DNA from: Bacteroidota bacterium
GTDB lineage: Bacteria > Bacteroidota > Bacteroidia > NS11-12g > UBA955
DNA length: 49,569 nt
Direction: 5' to 3'
Assembly (NCBI GenBank): GCA_018333525.1
Contig: JAGXTF010000004.1
Location: 1 to 49,569 of the forward strand
Shown: piece by piece, positions 16,872 through 25,602 of the stretch
Position numbering within the stretch: position 1 is the stretch's first letter
Layout of the letters: each line of letters begins with the position of its first letter
The notes under the pieces: model-generated
The model's database searches: none
What the model was told of the DNA's origin: nothing
The model's input: the letters and a program-made list of their open reading frames with translations, nothing else
Position numbers and translations under genes: made by a program

Positions 16872-19800
16872 TTATTTAGTGATCAATTCTTTGATTTGAA
16901 CGCTTGCTCCGTTCGAGCAAAACTCTTTTCCCTGCACAACAATTTTGTCCGATAGTTTAATTTCTCCGCTTAGTAGCTCTGTGAATTTTTCATCTCGGAT
17001 ACCCGTTTTTACCTCAACTTTGCGAACGGTTCCATTTTCTATAACATATATGAAAGATTGGCCTTTGACGTTTCCGATTGCTTCATTAGGCACGGACAAA
17101 GCATCTTTGTGTCCGCTTCTTTGTATTTCAACTTTCGCATACATTCCCGAACGAATTTTCAAATCACCATTAGGTAAATCAATTTCTACTTTCATTGTTT
17201 TAGTGGTTTCGTTCAAACCAAACGCAATACGTGAAACTGCCCCTGAAAATTTTAAGTTGGGCATTTCAGGAAATGTAATTTCTACCATTGTTCCTTTGCT
17301 TATTAAAGCTGCATCCGTCTCGGAAACATCAATAGTCAGCCTAATTGGCTGAACGTCTTGAATTTCAAACAAAGGAATTGCATTGGAATTATTTAATCCA
17401 CTTTGAATTACTGCTCCTTTGTCAACAAAACGATTAACGATTACACCAGAAAAAGGTGCTTTCACATTCAGATAATTGATTTGTTGCAATACATTTTTGA
17501 GTTGAGCATTCGTGCTTTCATATTCTGCTTCCGTTTTCTCCACATCGGCAATGGTTGTTAATTGCGGCGTTTTTTCATAAATGCCTTTCAATCGGTCGTA
17601 TATAGATTTTTTACCTTTTAGTTCTGCTTCTAATTTTGATTTTTCGCTAAACAATTCTGGGTTTTCCAACACGGCAAGTACTTGTCCTTCTTTTACAAAA
17701 TCACCAATGTCGGCTTTCAGTTGTTGTATATAACCATTAGTCATTGCGAACAATTTTATTTGTTGATTTGGTTTTGCCGTTCCTGAAATTTGGAGCGAAC
17801 CGCTGAACTGGTGTTGTACAGGGCTTTCCACCAAAACAGTCGGTGTTTTACCACTTTCAGATTTTGTTTCTTGCTTTTTATTTCGATGGTTATCGGAATT
17901 ATTTCCGCAGGATGACACAAGTGCAACTACCAACGGAATGAACATTATATTTATTGAATTCATTTTTATTTTAGATTTTTTGTTGAGTAAAAAGAAAAGT
18001 ATCGGCACTACAAATAGTGATAGGAAGGTAGCTGCTAATACACCGCCGATGATAGCCCTTGCCAAAGGCACATTGGCCTCGCCGCCTGTTTCATAGCCCA
18101 ATGCCATCGGGAACAAGGCTAACACCGCTACTATGGCAGTCATCAGGATAGGGCGAAAACGGTTGGCAACACCTTCTTTAATGGCTTCCACAAGTGGTTT
18201 TCCATCTTTCAAAAGGTTGTTCATTTTGTCCACTAACAAATTGCAGTATGCAACGGTAATACCCACCATCATGATGATGCCCATCAGGGATTGTATGTTG
18301 AGATAGGTATTTGTCGCCAGCAGCATTGCTGTTACACCAATCAACCCTAACGGAATAACGGTGATGATAATAAGCGGCAGTTTGAACGACCGCAACAGCG
18401 GAACGATAACCAGATACACTAAAAGGATAGCAAGTATCAAGCCCAAACCGAGATTGCTAAATCCCTCTTGCATACTTTGTACTTCGCCCCGGATTTCTAT
18501 TTTATACCCTTCAGGAAGGCCTTTGCGAATCGCTTGAAGTTTGCTTTCAATTTCACCTGCAACAGAACCAATGTCCCTGCCTTCTACGTTAGCAAATATG
18601 TCCGTAACTCTTTGCAAATTCAGGTGATTGATTTCAATGGGGGCGGAAGTGAGTGAAGTTTTTGCAACGTTTTTTAATTGCGTAACCTGTCCGTTCGTAC
18701 CTTTCAGCGAAATGTTCTCTACTGACTGTGGATTGTCCAGTTCCACTTCAGGGTAAGTAACGCCCACGAAATAGTGATTGCCGTTTTTTTCATCAATCCA
18801 AAATGACGGCTTAAAATTCACTGATGAATTAAGTGCCGACACTGTGTTTTTCACGATATGCTCGGCATCAATACCTAACTGTGCTGATTTGGTGCGGTCA
18901 ATTTCCACCTTGATTTCTGGATGGTCATAACGCTGCTGAATGCGCACGTCTTCCGTTCCTTCAACCTGGTTGATGACATCCCGAACTTGGACAGCTATCT
19001 CATGCGCCTTATACAAATTGTTGCCGGTTACTTGCACGTCAATGGGTGAGGGTAAGCCAAAATTCAAGGCGCTGGTAACAATTCCACCTGTATTAAAAAT
19101 AAACTGCACACCAGGGAATTTTTCTTTCAGTTTGGGGCGGAGGGTTTTTACATAATCAGCTGTTTTAGTTTTGTACCCTTCTTTCAATTGCACATTTACG
19201 GTAGCATCCTGCGTTCCCGAATTGTTGGTATATGCCGCAGGCCAGTCGTTCAGAACACCTATGTTCGACACAATCAAATTGGCATCATCCCCAATTTCCT
19301 GTTTCAGAAAATGTTCAATGGCGGTAATGGTTTCTTCGGCTTTTTCTATGCGTGTACCGCTTTCCATTCTTACATCCACGGAAATTTGCCCCACGTCCAT
19401 TTGCGGAAACAGTTCGCGGCCTATTTGCTGAAAACCGAACAATGAAACGATAAAAAGGATCGCCACACCACCCAATACCCACCAACGGAATTTCAGGGCT
19501 TTATCTACGAGCTTTATATAACGGCTGGTGAGTTTGCTAATACCTTTATCAAAGGCTCGCAAAAAACCTTTTGGCTTGTGTTCGCCCTTGTATCCTTTGA
19601 AAAATGCTGCTGCCATTATTGGCACAAGCGTCATTGAAATAAAGCGGGAACCAATCATTGCCAGTGAAACGACAATAGCCAACGGTGTGAACAGGTATTT
19701 GGAAATACCCGTAAGAAAAACAATCGGAAAAAATACAATAATGATAGTGAGCGTTGTTACCAATACTGGCATGGCAACTTCTTTTGCTCCGTCGAAGGCT

Positions 19801-21065
19801 GCGTGTGCAGCAGTTTTCCCCAACTTCAGATGTTTGTCAATGTTCTCCAGCACCACAATACTGTCGTCCACCAGCAGGCCGATTGCAAGGGCGATGCCGC
19901 CTAATGTCATGCTGTTAATGGTATCGCCTGTGAAAAACAACCCGATAAAAGCGAACATGACCGAAAGCGGAATGCTCAACGCAACGATGAACGTAGAACG
20001 GAAGTTTCCTAAAAACAAAAACAAGGCAAGTGATACCAATACCAAGCCCAAAACGCCTTCCTTTAGCAGCCCGTTAATGCTGTGCCGCACGTAGGTGGAT
20101 TGGTCAAGGATGACGTCTAGGTTTACGGATTGGGGAAGTCGCTCTTTCAGCTCTGCAAGTTTTGATTTCACCGCCTCTACCGAAGCAATGGTGTTCCCAC
20201 CTGTGCGCTTATAGATTGGGATGTACACTTGCCGTTTACCATTGACATGTACAATGTTGGTCTGAATGGCGGAGGCATCCTTGGCATAGCCAATATCCTT
20301 TAGAAAAATTGGTGAGCCGTCTGCATTCATTTTAATAACGATGTTGTCGAAATCGCCCACTTTGGGTAGCATACCATTGGCGTTTACGCTGTAATTGATG
20401 TCGCCTATATTCACATCACCCGTGGGTATCATCACGTTATTGCGCTGCACAGCATCTATTACGTCCGTTTGCGACAGATTGTATGCCTGTAACTTGTCAG
20501 GATAGACATACATAAAAATCCGGCGCAGCTTTCCACCATACACCGCAGGGGCTATGATTCCATTTACCGAACCCAATAAGTTCCGCAGATCAAAATAGGC
20601 AATGTCGTAAAGCTGTTTCTCATTAAGGCTGTCACTGCTCACGGCAAGCAGCGCCAAAGGCGTGGTTGCGGTGGGGTCATAGGGCATTACCATTGGAGGT
20701 ACAGTCCCGGGCGGCAGGTAATACAGGTCGGACATGGCCAGCGACGTCACCTGAGAAAGTGCCGTGTTCGGGTCAGTACTTTCCCCGAAAAAGTCTTTCA
20801 CGATGCTAACGCCAATCAGACTTTTGCTTTCCTGTTTTATAATGCCGTTAGATTGTCCAGTCCAACGTTCAATTCTTGATGTAATGTCCTTCTCCATGGT
20901 TTCGGCAGGCATACCAGGATAGAGGGTCAACACTTGCACTGCAGAGGTGTTATAATTGGGTAGAATATCTACGGGAAGTCGTGCAGTTACGACCACGCTG
21001 ATTACCGCTATCAACAGTGAAAGCACGATAATCAGATATTTATTTCTGAATGCTAATTCTAACAT
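16872..21065 (-). CDS. RND efflux permease fused in frame to periplasmic adaptor
   Basis: 1397 residues. Residues 1-1034 are a complete RND permease: first helix NKYLIIVLSLLIAVISVVV, TM4 motif LAIGLLVDDSIVVLENI, and a last helix ending VVPILFFLLNKKSK. Residue 1035 is a Met at 17963 that begins a full adaptor: lipoprotein signal IMFIPLVVALVSSC, hairpin and lipoyl-like halves (IGDFVKEGQVLAVLENP, INYLNVKAPFSGVIVNRF). The two normally separate genes are joined without a stop. Removing one A from the A6 run at 17976-17981 would end the permease with TAA just before the adaptor ATG. The Asp pair in TM4 is that of hydrophobe/drug pumps rather than CzcA/CusA, so a metal substrate is not proven. Confidence 0.85.
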   Translation of the reverse strand: MLELAFRNKYLIIVLSLLIAVISVVVTARLPVDILPNYNTSAVQVLTLYPGMPAETMEKDITSRIERWTGQSNGIIKQESKSLIGVSIVKDFFGESTDPNTALSQVTSLAMSDLYYLPPGTVPPMVMPYDPTATTPLALLAVSSDSLNEKQLYDIAYFDLRNLLGSVNGIIAPAVYGGKLRRIFMYVYPDKLQAYNLSQTDVIDAVQRNNVMIPTGDVNIGDINYSVNANGMLPKVGDFDNIVIKMNADGSPIFLKDIGYAKDASAIQTNIVHVNGKRQVYIPIYKRTGGNTIASVEAVKSKLAELKERLPQSVNLDVILDQSTYVRHSINGLLKEGVLGLVLVSLALFLFLGNFRSTFIVALSIPLSVMFAFIGLFFTGDTINSMTLGGIALAIGLLVDDSIVVLENIDKHLKLGKTAAHAAFDGAKEVAMPVLVTTLTIIIVFFPIVFLTGISKYLFTPLAIVVSLAMIGSRFISMTLVPIMAAAFFKGYKGEHKPKGFLRAFDKGISKLTSRYIKLVDKALKFRWWVLGGVAILFIVSLFGFQQIGRELFPQMDVGQISVDVRMESGTRIEKAEETITAIEHFLKQEIGDDANLIVSNIGVLNDWPAAYTNNSGTQDATVNVQLKEGYKTKTADYVKTLRPKLKEKFPGVQFIFNTGGIVTSALNFGLPSPIDVQVTGNNLYKAHEIAVQVRDVINQVEGTEDVRIQQRYDHPEIKVEIDRTKSAQLGIDAEHIVKNTVSALNSSVNFKPSFWIDEKNGNHYFVGVTYPEVELDNPQSVENISLKGTNGQVTQLKNVAKTSLTSAPIEINHLNLQRVTDIFANVEGRDIGSVAGEIESKLQAIRKGLPEGYKIEIRGEVQSMQEGFSNLGLGLILAILLVYLVIVPLLRSFKLPLIIITVIPLGLIGVTAMLLATNTYLNIQSLMGIIMMVGITVAYCNLLVDKMNNLLKDGKPLVEAIKEGVANRFRPILMTAIVAVLALFPMALGYETGGEANVPLARAIIGGVLAATFLSLFVVPILFFLLNKKSKIKMNSINIMFIPLVVALVSSCGNNSDNHRNKKQETKSESGKTPTVLVESPVQHQFSGSLQISGTAKPNQQIKLFAMTNGYIQQLKADIGDFVKEGQVLAVLENPELFSEKSKLEAELKGKKSIYDRLKGIYEKTPQLTTIADVEKTEAEYESTNAQLKNVLQQINYLNVKAPFSGVIVNRFVDKGAVIQSGLNNSNAIPLFEIQDVQPIRLTIDVSETDAALISKGTMVEITFPEMPNLKFSGAVSRIAFGLNETTKTMKVEIDLPNGDLKIRSGMYAKVEIQRSGHKDALSVPNEAIGNVKGQSFIYVIENGTVRKVEVKTGIRDEKFTELLSGEIKLSDKIVVQGKEFCSNGASVQIKELITK

Positions 21066-21166
21066 ATTTCTCTTTTTTAATTTAATTGATTAACTAGGTC
21101 AAGACACACGATTGCCATAAAGCAATTGTGTCTTAACACTTTTGAAATGGTGACAAACACAAAATC

Positions 21167-21184
21167 CCTTCTTGCAGGAAGGGT
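21167..21184 (-). terminator. Short hairpin between His-rich gene and RND gene
   Basis: Arms CCCTTC and GAAGGG enclose a 6-nt loop; on the minus strand the hairpin is followed by a T-rich stretch (ATTTTGTGTTT). It may attenuate transcription into the pump gene. The stem is only 6 bp. Confidence 0.35.
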
Positions 21185-21214
21185 ATGGCAATCTATGCCA
21201 ATCGTAAAGAAGGG

Positions 21215-21610
21215 TTAGATAAAAGGAGGTCCCCGGAGCGAAAATGAGGAAATTAAAGGCGCAGAACGGCAGGTGGGTTCAGGGGTGATAAAAAATGGCT
21301 GTTTTCGATGGCCTACATCTATTAGATTAAGAATCAGGGCTAAAGTTATAAATGTATAAATGCCCTTAGACGCTTTTTCTACCTGGGGGGGCTGGTAATC
21401 TGCAAGATGCAGGGAAAAGTGACCACATTCCATTGGAGGTAAAATATGCTGCCCCCCTTGTTGGGCTGCGAGTCTGTGCAACTCGCACGGACTTGGACCA
21501 TTATGACGGTGATGTTCGTGTCCAAAGGGATGAGCTATACAAATCACTTGCCAAGGGAAAAACATAATTCCCATTGTAAGGAGTAGCAAGATGGCTTTTG
21601 TTTTACGCAT
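21215..21610 (-). CDS. Small exported His/Cys-rich protein ahead of the RND pump
   Basis: 131 residues from the ATG at 21610 (a TTG at 21619 is also in frame). A signal peptide (KAILLLLTMGIMFFPW) is followed by a metal-ligand-rich part: AHPFGHEHHRHNG, SPCELHRLAAQQGGQH and MECGHFSLHL. Then comes a hydrophobic segment (GIYTFITLALILNLI) and a tail ending SLRGPPFI. Such small proteins often precede RND efflux operons in Bacteroidota. Metal binding in the periplasm is inferred from the His/Cys content. It lies 149 bp before the permease in the same direction. Confidence 0.6.
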   Translation of the reverse strand: MRKTKAILLLLTMGIMFFPWQVICIAHPFGHEHHRHNGPSPCELHRLAAQQGGQHILPPMECGHFSLHLADYQPPQVEKASKGIYTFITLALILNLIDVGHRKQPFFITPEPTCRSAPLISSFSLRGPPFI

Positions 21611-21616
21611 CCAAGG

Positions 21617-21649
21617 CAAATATAACCATCATGGAGATAGAATCTCAAT
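21617..21649 (-). promoter_or_regulatory. Candidate promoter of the RND operon
   Basis: On the minus strand ATTG (21649-21646) is followed after 21 bp by TATATTTG (21624-21617), a perfect TAnnTTTG. The -7 element ends 6 bp before the ATG at 21610, so transcription would begin at or next to the start codon (leaderless message). A longer leader would need another promoter, which I do not see. Confidence 0.4.
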
Positions 21650-21661
21650 ATTATCCTTTCT

Positions 21662-21990
21662 TTATACTTCTACTGCTGGTCTTCAGAGCAAGAGAACTTT
21701 GATACCAAATAGGACCGCAAAATCTCGTTATCCAACGGCAAACTCTGGGTTGAAACGCAACAAACAGAAAATCATTAATTTACGCAATAATTGTGTATTT
21801 TTTACTGATAACAGACTATTAACCATTACATTACACGTGATTCGGCTCCTCGTGCACCAATTTTGTACCTTTGCTGAGTATTTTTGAAAGGCAATCCCGT
21901 GCTACTTTGGTATTGCGATAGAATAAATGCTCGGTTTTTGAGAATGCGTGGTTGGAGAAATGATAGGTTGGAATTAATAGACCAGTTTAG
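21662..21990. repeat. 329-bp direct repeat, copy 1 (promoter plus decayed otsB start)
   Basis: This stretch is nearly identical to 25909-26237, with only about 18 differences by eye over 329 bp and one pair of compensating 1-bp indels. It contains the same promoter region and the first codons of otsB. Here the otsB start (ATGATAGG at 21960) runs into TAA after five codons because one T is missing. The two copies bracket the operon 22054-25602. The rest of the region up to 22053 holds only the leader of the next gene. Confidence 0.9.
21841..21873 (+). promoter_or_regulatory. Promoter copy 1, ahead of the T9SS/oxidase operon
   Basis: TTCG (21841-21844), 21 bp, then TACCTTTG (21866-21873). The -7 element is perfect TAnnTTTG; the -33 has one change (TTCG for the TTTG found in copy 2). 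It would drive the operon starting at 22054 with a leader of about 170 nt. Confidence 0.5.
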
Positions 21991-22053
21991 ATTAGTACCA
22001 CAATATTTAACTGTAAAAATACAAAAAAATCGTAACTTGCCCTTCCAATTGAT

Positions 22054-22839
22054 ATGAAGCAGATATTTTTGAACCTATCTGTCGGATTTTTAGGCATTTG
22101 CGCCTTCAGCGTTCAAGGGCAGACCCAAGCTACCAATTTTGACCTTACTGACTGTAGCGGCAAGAGTTGTAAGCTGTTTGACGTGCTTGACTCCGGCCAT
22201 GTGGTAGTAATGTGCTGGGTAATGCCTTGCGGCAATTGTACCGGTGGCGCTACAAAGTCCTTCAATGCGGCAAAGGCAGCGCAGGGCAATGCCAATCACA
22301 AAGTGTACTACTTCCTGATTGATGATTATGGGAACAGTGCCTGCTCGACAGTTACATCCTGGGGAGGATCTAATGGTGTGACCATGACTGCTTCCTATGT
22401 CAGGGCATTTTCGAATGCCGGAAACGCCATTAATATGACGAATTATGGTACAGCGGGAATGCCCAAAGCAGCGGTTATTGCCGGGGCCTCTCACAAGGTC
22501 TATTATAATGTTAACGGGTCATCATCCATAAATACTACAGCCATGACTGATTCTATCAACAAGGCAATTGCGGAAATGAATGCTGCCGGTGTTGGTATAT
22601 CATTGGCTACTGAAAAGACCGTTTTAGCACCAAATCCTGTTTCTAGTGAATTTAGGCTGACATCCGCTGTACCAGTTGAATGGATCACGATCAAAGATAT
22701 TTCAGGTAAGGAGATCATGACAGTGGTATTGGATGGTTTACAGATTGTCGATGTAGGCTTTCTGAATGCCGGTGTCTATTTTGTTCAATGCTTTAGTCCG
22801 GGCCATGAAGTTGAAACCATTAAGATTATCAAAAACTGA
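22054..22839 (+). CDS. Secreted thioredoxin-like protein with T9SS sorting domain
   Basis: 261 residues. A signal peptide (LSVGFLGICAFSVQGQ) is followed by a thioredoxin-like domain with FDLTDCSGKSCKLFD and VVVMCWVMPCGNCTGG, where CGNC is the candidate redox pair. A cis-Pro-like AGMPKAAVI comes later. The C-terminal 75 residues start TVLAPNPVSSEF and end GVYFVQCF...IKIIKN, a type IX secretion signal. The product should sit on the outer surface. It is first of four genes in the repeat-flanked cassette. Confidence 0.75.
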   Translation: MKQIFLNLSVGFLGICAFSVQGQTQATNFDLTDCSGKSCKLFDVLDSGHVVVMCWVMPCGNCTGGATKSFNAAKAAQGNANHKVYYFLIDDYGNSACSTVTSWGGSNGVTMTASYVRAFSNAGNAINMTNYGTAGMPKAAVIAGASHKVYYNVNGSSSINTTAMTDSINKAIAEMNAAGVGISLATEKTVLAPNPVSSEFRLTSAVPVEWITIKDISGKEIMTVVLDGLQIVDVGFLNAGVYFVQCFSPGHEVETIKIIKN

Positions 22840-22849
22840 TCATTGCGTA

Positions 22850-23518
22850 ATGAAAAAGCTGATTTCCACAGCTGCCATAGCCTTTCTGACCTTTCTGCTA
22901 TCGGCCCAAAGTTTTAAAATTACACCAAATGATACAATCATTGCCACGGCACCAGCCGGGGGAGTTGAAGTATATGATATTTGGCAGCTGAACACCGGGT
23001 CTAATACTATCATTTTGCATTGGAAGCCGGTAGGGGTGAGTATCCCGTCAGGCTGGGATTATTCCATGTGCGATCTAGGCACTTGCTATCCCGGTGTTCC
23101 CGGAGGCACTATGTCGCCCGTTTCGCCTGGTGATAGTGGCTTTTTGGGATTCAACGTAATTCCAGGAGGTTTGGGTGGTGTGGCTATTGTGCGCTGCTAT
23201 GTATATGCCGATAGCTTTATAAATGATGGAGACACTCTTACATGGATAATTACTTCGGACGCTAACTCTGGCTTGTCCGCATCTCATATAACGCAATTCA
23301 GTTTTTATCCCAATCCGGTGTCAGACCTTTTGCATTTTAACAGACCACTAAGAACAATCGAGGTTTTCGATATTCAAGGCAGATCTATCTTGCAGAGCTA
23401 CAATAGTGAATCGTTGCTGAATTCGATTGATTTATCAGCGGCCCATTATGGAGTTTATTTACTCAAAGGATTTGACGAGCAAAATCGGATGGTCACAGAA
23501 AAAATCTACAAAAACTAA
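22850..23518 (+). CDS. Secreted T9SS-sorted protein, cupredoxin-like
   Basis: 222 residues from the ATG at 22850, 10 bp after the previous stop. It has a signal peptide (ISTAAIAFLTFLLSAQS). A beta domain follows with NTIILHWKPVGVSIPSGWDYSMCDLGTCY broken into short conserved-looking turns; the single His and a CDLGTC pair might bind metal. The end is a sorting domain, FSFYPNPVSDLLHF to GVYLLKGF...KIYKN. No enzyme family is recognised. The neighbouring oxidase-like genes suggest a shared surface role. Confidence 0.65.
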   Translation: MKKLISTAAIAFLTFLLSAQSFKITPNDTIIATAPAGGVEVYDIWQLNTGSNTIILHWKPVGVSIPSGWDYSMCDLGTCYPGVPGGTMSPVSPGDSGFLGFNVIPGGLGGVAIVRCYVYADSFINDGDTLTWIITSDANSGLSASHITQFSFYPNPVSDLLHFNRPLRTIEVFDIQGRSILQSYNSESLLNSIDLSAAHYGVYLLKGFDEQNRMVTEKIYKN

Positions 23519-23521
23519 TTG

Positions 23522-24394
23522 ATGCAAAAAAAGTTAGTTGCGTATTCCTTGTTTGTTATCGCACTAACCGCAACAAATCAATTAGCGGCTTTGTCGCGCG
23601 ATACGATTTACATTAATCGCGGATTCTTTACAACTGTTGATACAATTTCATTTCCCTATCTGGCATTTAATAAAACTACAACTTTTAATAACTTAAACAC
23701 AGTCCTTCGGGTTGAGATCTACGACACCCTTGAGCTTACGGTCGTGAATAATGACAGTATTCCACACGGGTTTGATCTGAAAGGGGTATCGGGATACAAA
23801 TTGGGTTTATTTCCCGGAGCATCTGCAACCGTGAAGTTGAGCTCGAATTTAAGAAAGGCAATTTGTTATTTCGACCCCACCGATTACCCTTTGAATCGGT
23901 ACATGGGACTCGCGGGTATGATATGCTTCGATGACTTTGGCAATAAAAAAACAAAAAGATTTTATTGGAACCTGAAAGATCACGATAGCACATATAACAA
24001 GATTATTCCATTCGGTGCTACCGTGGATTTTAATACTTATTATCCAAATTATTTTACCATAAATGGGCTGAGCTTTCCACAATTACAGAACGATACAACT
24101 GCCGTCATTAATGGTAAAATTGGTGACACTATCAGGATATTCTGTTTAAACTCTGGGCAAAGTTCACACTCCATTCACTTCCACGGATTTCATACGAAGG
24201 CCATTTACCATAGTCAAATATTTAAAATAGATTGGGAAAAAGACACATGGGGAACTCCGTCAATGGAAACTATGGTACTGGAATTTGTGCCGGATAAATC
24301 CGGAAAATATAGTGTTCACGATCACAATCTAGTAGCTGTGAGCGGCGGTGGAGTGCATCCTAATGGTATGTTCATAATCATGTCCATACAATGA
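23522..24394 (+). CDS. Multicopper-oxidase-like protein with altered type-1 site
   Basis: 290 residues from the ATG at 23522, 3 bp after the previous stop. After a signal peptide (YSLFVIALTATNQLAAL) come two cupredoxin domains. The second has HSIHFHGFH and, near the end, SVHDHNLVAVSGGG followed by VHPNGM. This is the layout of the multicopper oxidase motif HCHxxxH...M, except that the type-1 copper Cys is Asp. The protein has no sorting domain of its own. It overlaps the next oxidase gene by 4 bp (ATGA), so the two are probably made together, perhaps as a complex sharing copper ligands. Confidence 0.7.
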   Translation: MQKKLVAYSLFVIALTATNQLAALSRDTIYINRGFFTTVDTISFPYLAFNKTTTFNNLNTVLRVEIYDTLELTVVNNDSIPHGFDLKGVSGYKLGLFPGASATVKLSSNLRKAICYFDPTDYPLNRYMGLAGMICFDDFGNKKTKRFYWNLKDHDSTYNKIIPFGATVDFNTYYPNYFTINGLSFPQLQNDTTAVINGKIGDTIRIFCLNSGQSSHSIHFHGFHTKAIYHSQIFKIDWEKDTWGTPSMETMVLEFVPDKSGKYSVHDHNLVAVSGGGVHPNGMFIIMSIQ

Positions 24395-25602
24395 GGAAAA
24401 TATTTTGGATAGCAATTTTTTGTTGCTCTGTTTCTAAATCAACGGGCCAAAGTACTATTCATAAAAATATTTTTCTGAGAAGTAATTTTGGAACAGATAC
24501 AATGTATGATGGGGTATCCTTTAGAGTCTTTGGACTGACGCATGCCTTAACAGCCTCGCCAAAAATACCAGCACCTATAATTTATTGTAACGAAGGAGAT
24601 AGTGTGGTTTTGAACGCCCTGAGTATTTCCCAGACGGACCACCATACAATTCACTTGCACGGTTTGGATGTTAATACCAGGAATGATGGCGATCCGGCGA
24701 CATCGTTCTATCTCTCACATCTGCAAGACACCACATACAGTTTCAGGGCGAGGCATGCTGGTTCCTACCTTTATCATTGTCATGTCGGAGATGTAGTTCA
24801 TGTCCAAATGGGGATGTACGGCATGATCGTAGTAAGGGCTGCCGGTGGAGCAAAGCAAATTTACACTGGTGGGCCTACTTATAGTAAAGATTACAACTGG
24901 CTGATGAGTGAGGTAGATAGAAGCTGGCATGATTCTATTCCTGTTCATGATACCAAAACGGATAGAATCAATTTACCACGTTATGTTCCAGACTACTTTT
25001 TGATCAACGGTAAGAGTGAGTGGGAAATTGGAGTTGATTCGACTATTCATGTGGTTGCGAGCCAAAATGAACCTGTATTGCTAAGACTTGCAAACATCGG
25101 ATTTTATGATAACAGAGTTATTTTTCCGAAATATCTTCAGGCAAAGGTTTACGAAAGCGATGGACGGATAATGCCCAAGGTAATTGCAACAGACACCTTA
25201 TTGATTTCACCGGGAGAGCGTTTTGGGGTCTTAATTCTACCCAATGACCAACAACAAGACAGCATCAGAATGGAGTATTTAAACATGAATACCGGATTAC
25301 CTGAGAATGTACAACATATCCCGGTTTCGGTTACTGGGATTTACACAAATACACAGGATGTGAATTTGGATAAGACAATTTCCGTATATCCGAACCCCAC
25401 TTCAGGCGTATTTAATATTACTTATAATTCAACAGATCTCTTAAATGTTGAACTTTTCAGCTCACAAGGAAAAGTACTTCTCAATTCAGCGATGATAATG
25501 GGAAATCTGACTCTCGACCTGAGCGCATTTCCCGTTGGGCTTTACTACCTGAGGATGACTTCGGATGACGCCATATTCACAAAAAAAATAATTAAGGATT
25601 GA
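24391..25602 (+). CDS. Multicopper oxidase-like protein with T9SS sorting domain
   Basis: 403 residues. It has a short signal peptide, then a cupredoxin domain carrying DHHTIHLHGLDV and SYLYHCHVGDVVHVQMGM, that is HxHG plus a full type-1 site (HCH, H, M). A second cupredoxin domain (PDYFLINGKSEWEIGV to SPGERFGVLIL) lacks obvious copper ligands. The tail, from SVYPNPTSGVFNIT to GLYYLRM...KKIIKD, is a type IX sorting domain. The type-1 site in domain 1 recalls copper nitrite reductase and two-domain laccases. Substrate (Cu(I), phenols, nitrite) cannot be told. Transcription likely stops at the hairpin 25723-25757. Confidence 0.78.
   Translation: MRKIFWIAIFCCSVSKSTGQSTIHKNIFLRSNFGTDTMYDGVSFRVFGLTHALTASPKIPAPIIYCNEGDSVVLNALSISQTDHHTIHLHGLDVNTRNDGDPATSFYLSHLQDTTYSFRARHAGSYLYHCHVGDVVHVQMGMYGMIVVRAAGGAKQIYTGGPTYSKDYNWLMSEVDRSWHDSIPVHDTKTDRINLPRYVPDYFLINGKSEWEIGVDSTIHVVASQNEPVLLRLANIGFYDNRVIFPKYLQAKVYESDGRIMPKVIATDTLLISPGERFGVLILPNDQQQDSIRMEYLNMNTGLPENVQHIPVSVTGIYTNTQDVNLDKTISVYPNPTSGVFNITYNSTDLLNVELFSSQGKVLLNSAMIMGNLTLDLSAFPVGLYYLRMTSDDAIFTKKIIKD

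Noticed and set aside
19528-20094. 188-codon plus-strand frame within the RND gene, and similar frames opposite the kinase and merA
   Set aside because: Each lies entirely antisense to a well-supported gene and has no independent evidence.
17964-21065. Permease read as a CzcA/CusA-type metal pump
   Set aside because: TM4 has the Asp pair LVDDSIVV of hydrophobe/drug pumps, not the pattern of heavy-metal pumps; only the neighbourhood suggests metal.
21591-21887. 98-codon plus-strand frame, with a related 62-codon frame at 25946-26134
   Set aside because: They share sequence only because both lie in the 329-bp repeat, and they run through the promoter. No protein family is recognised.
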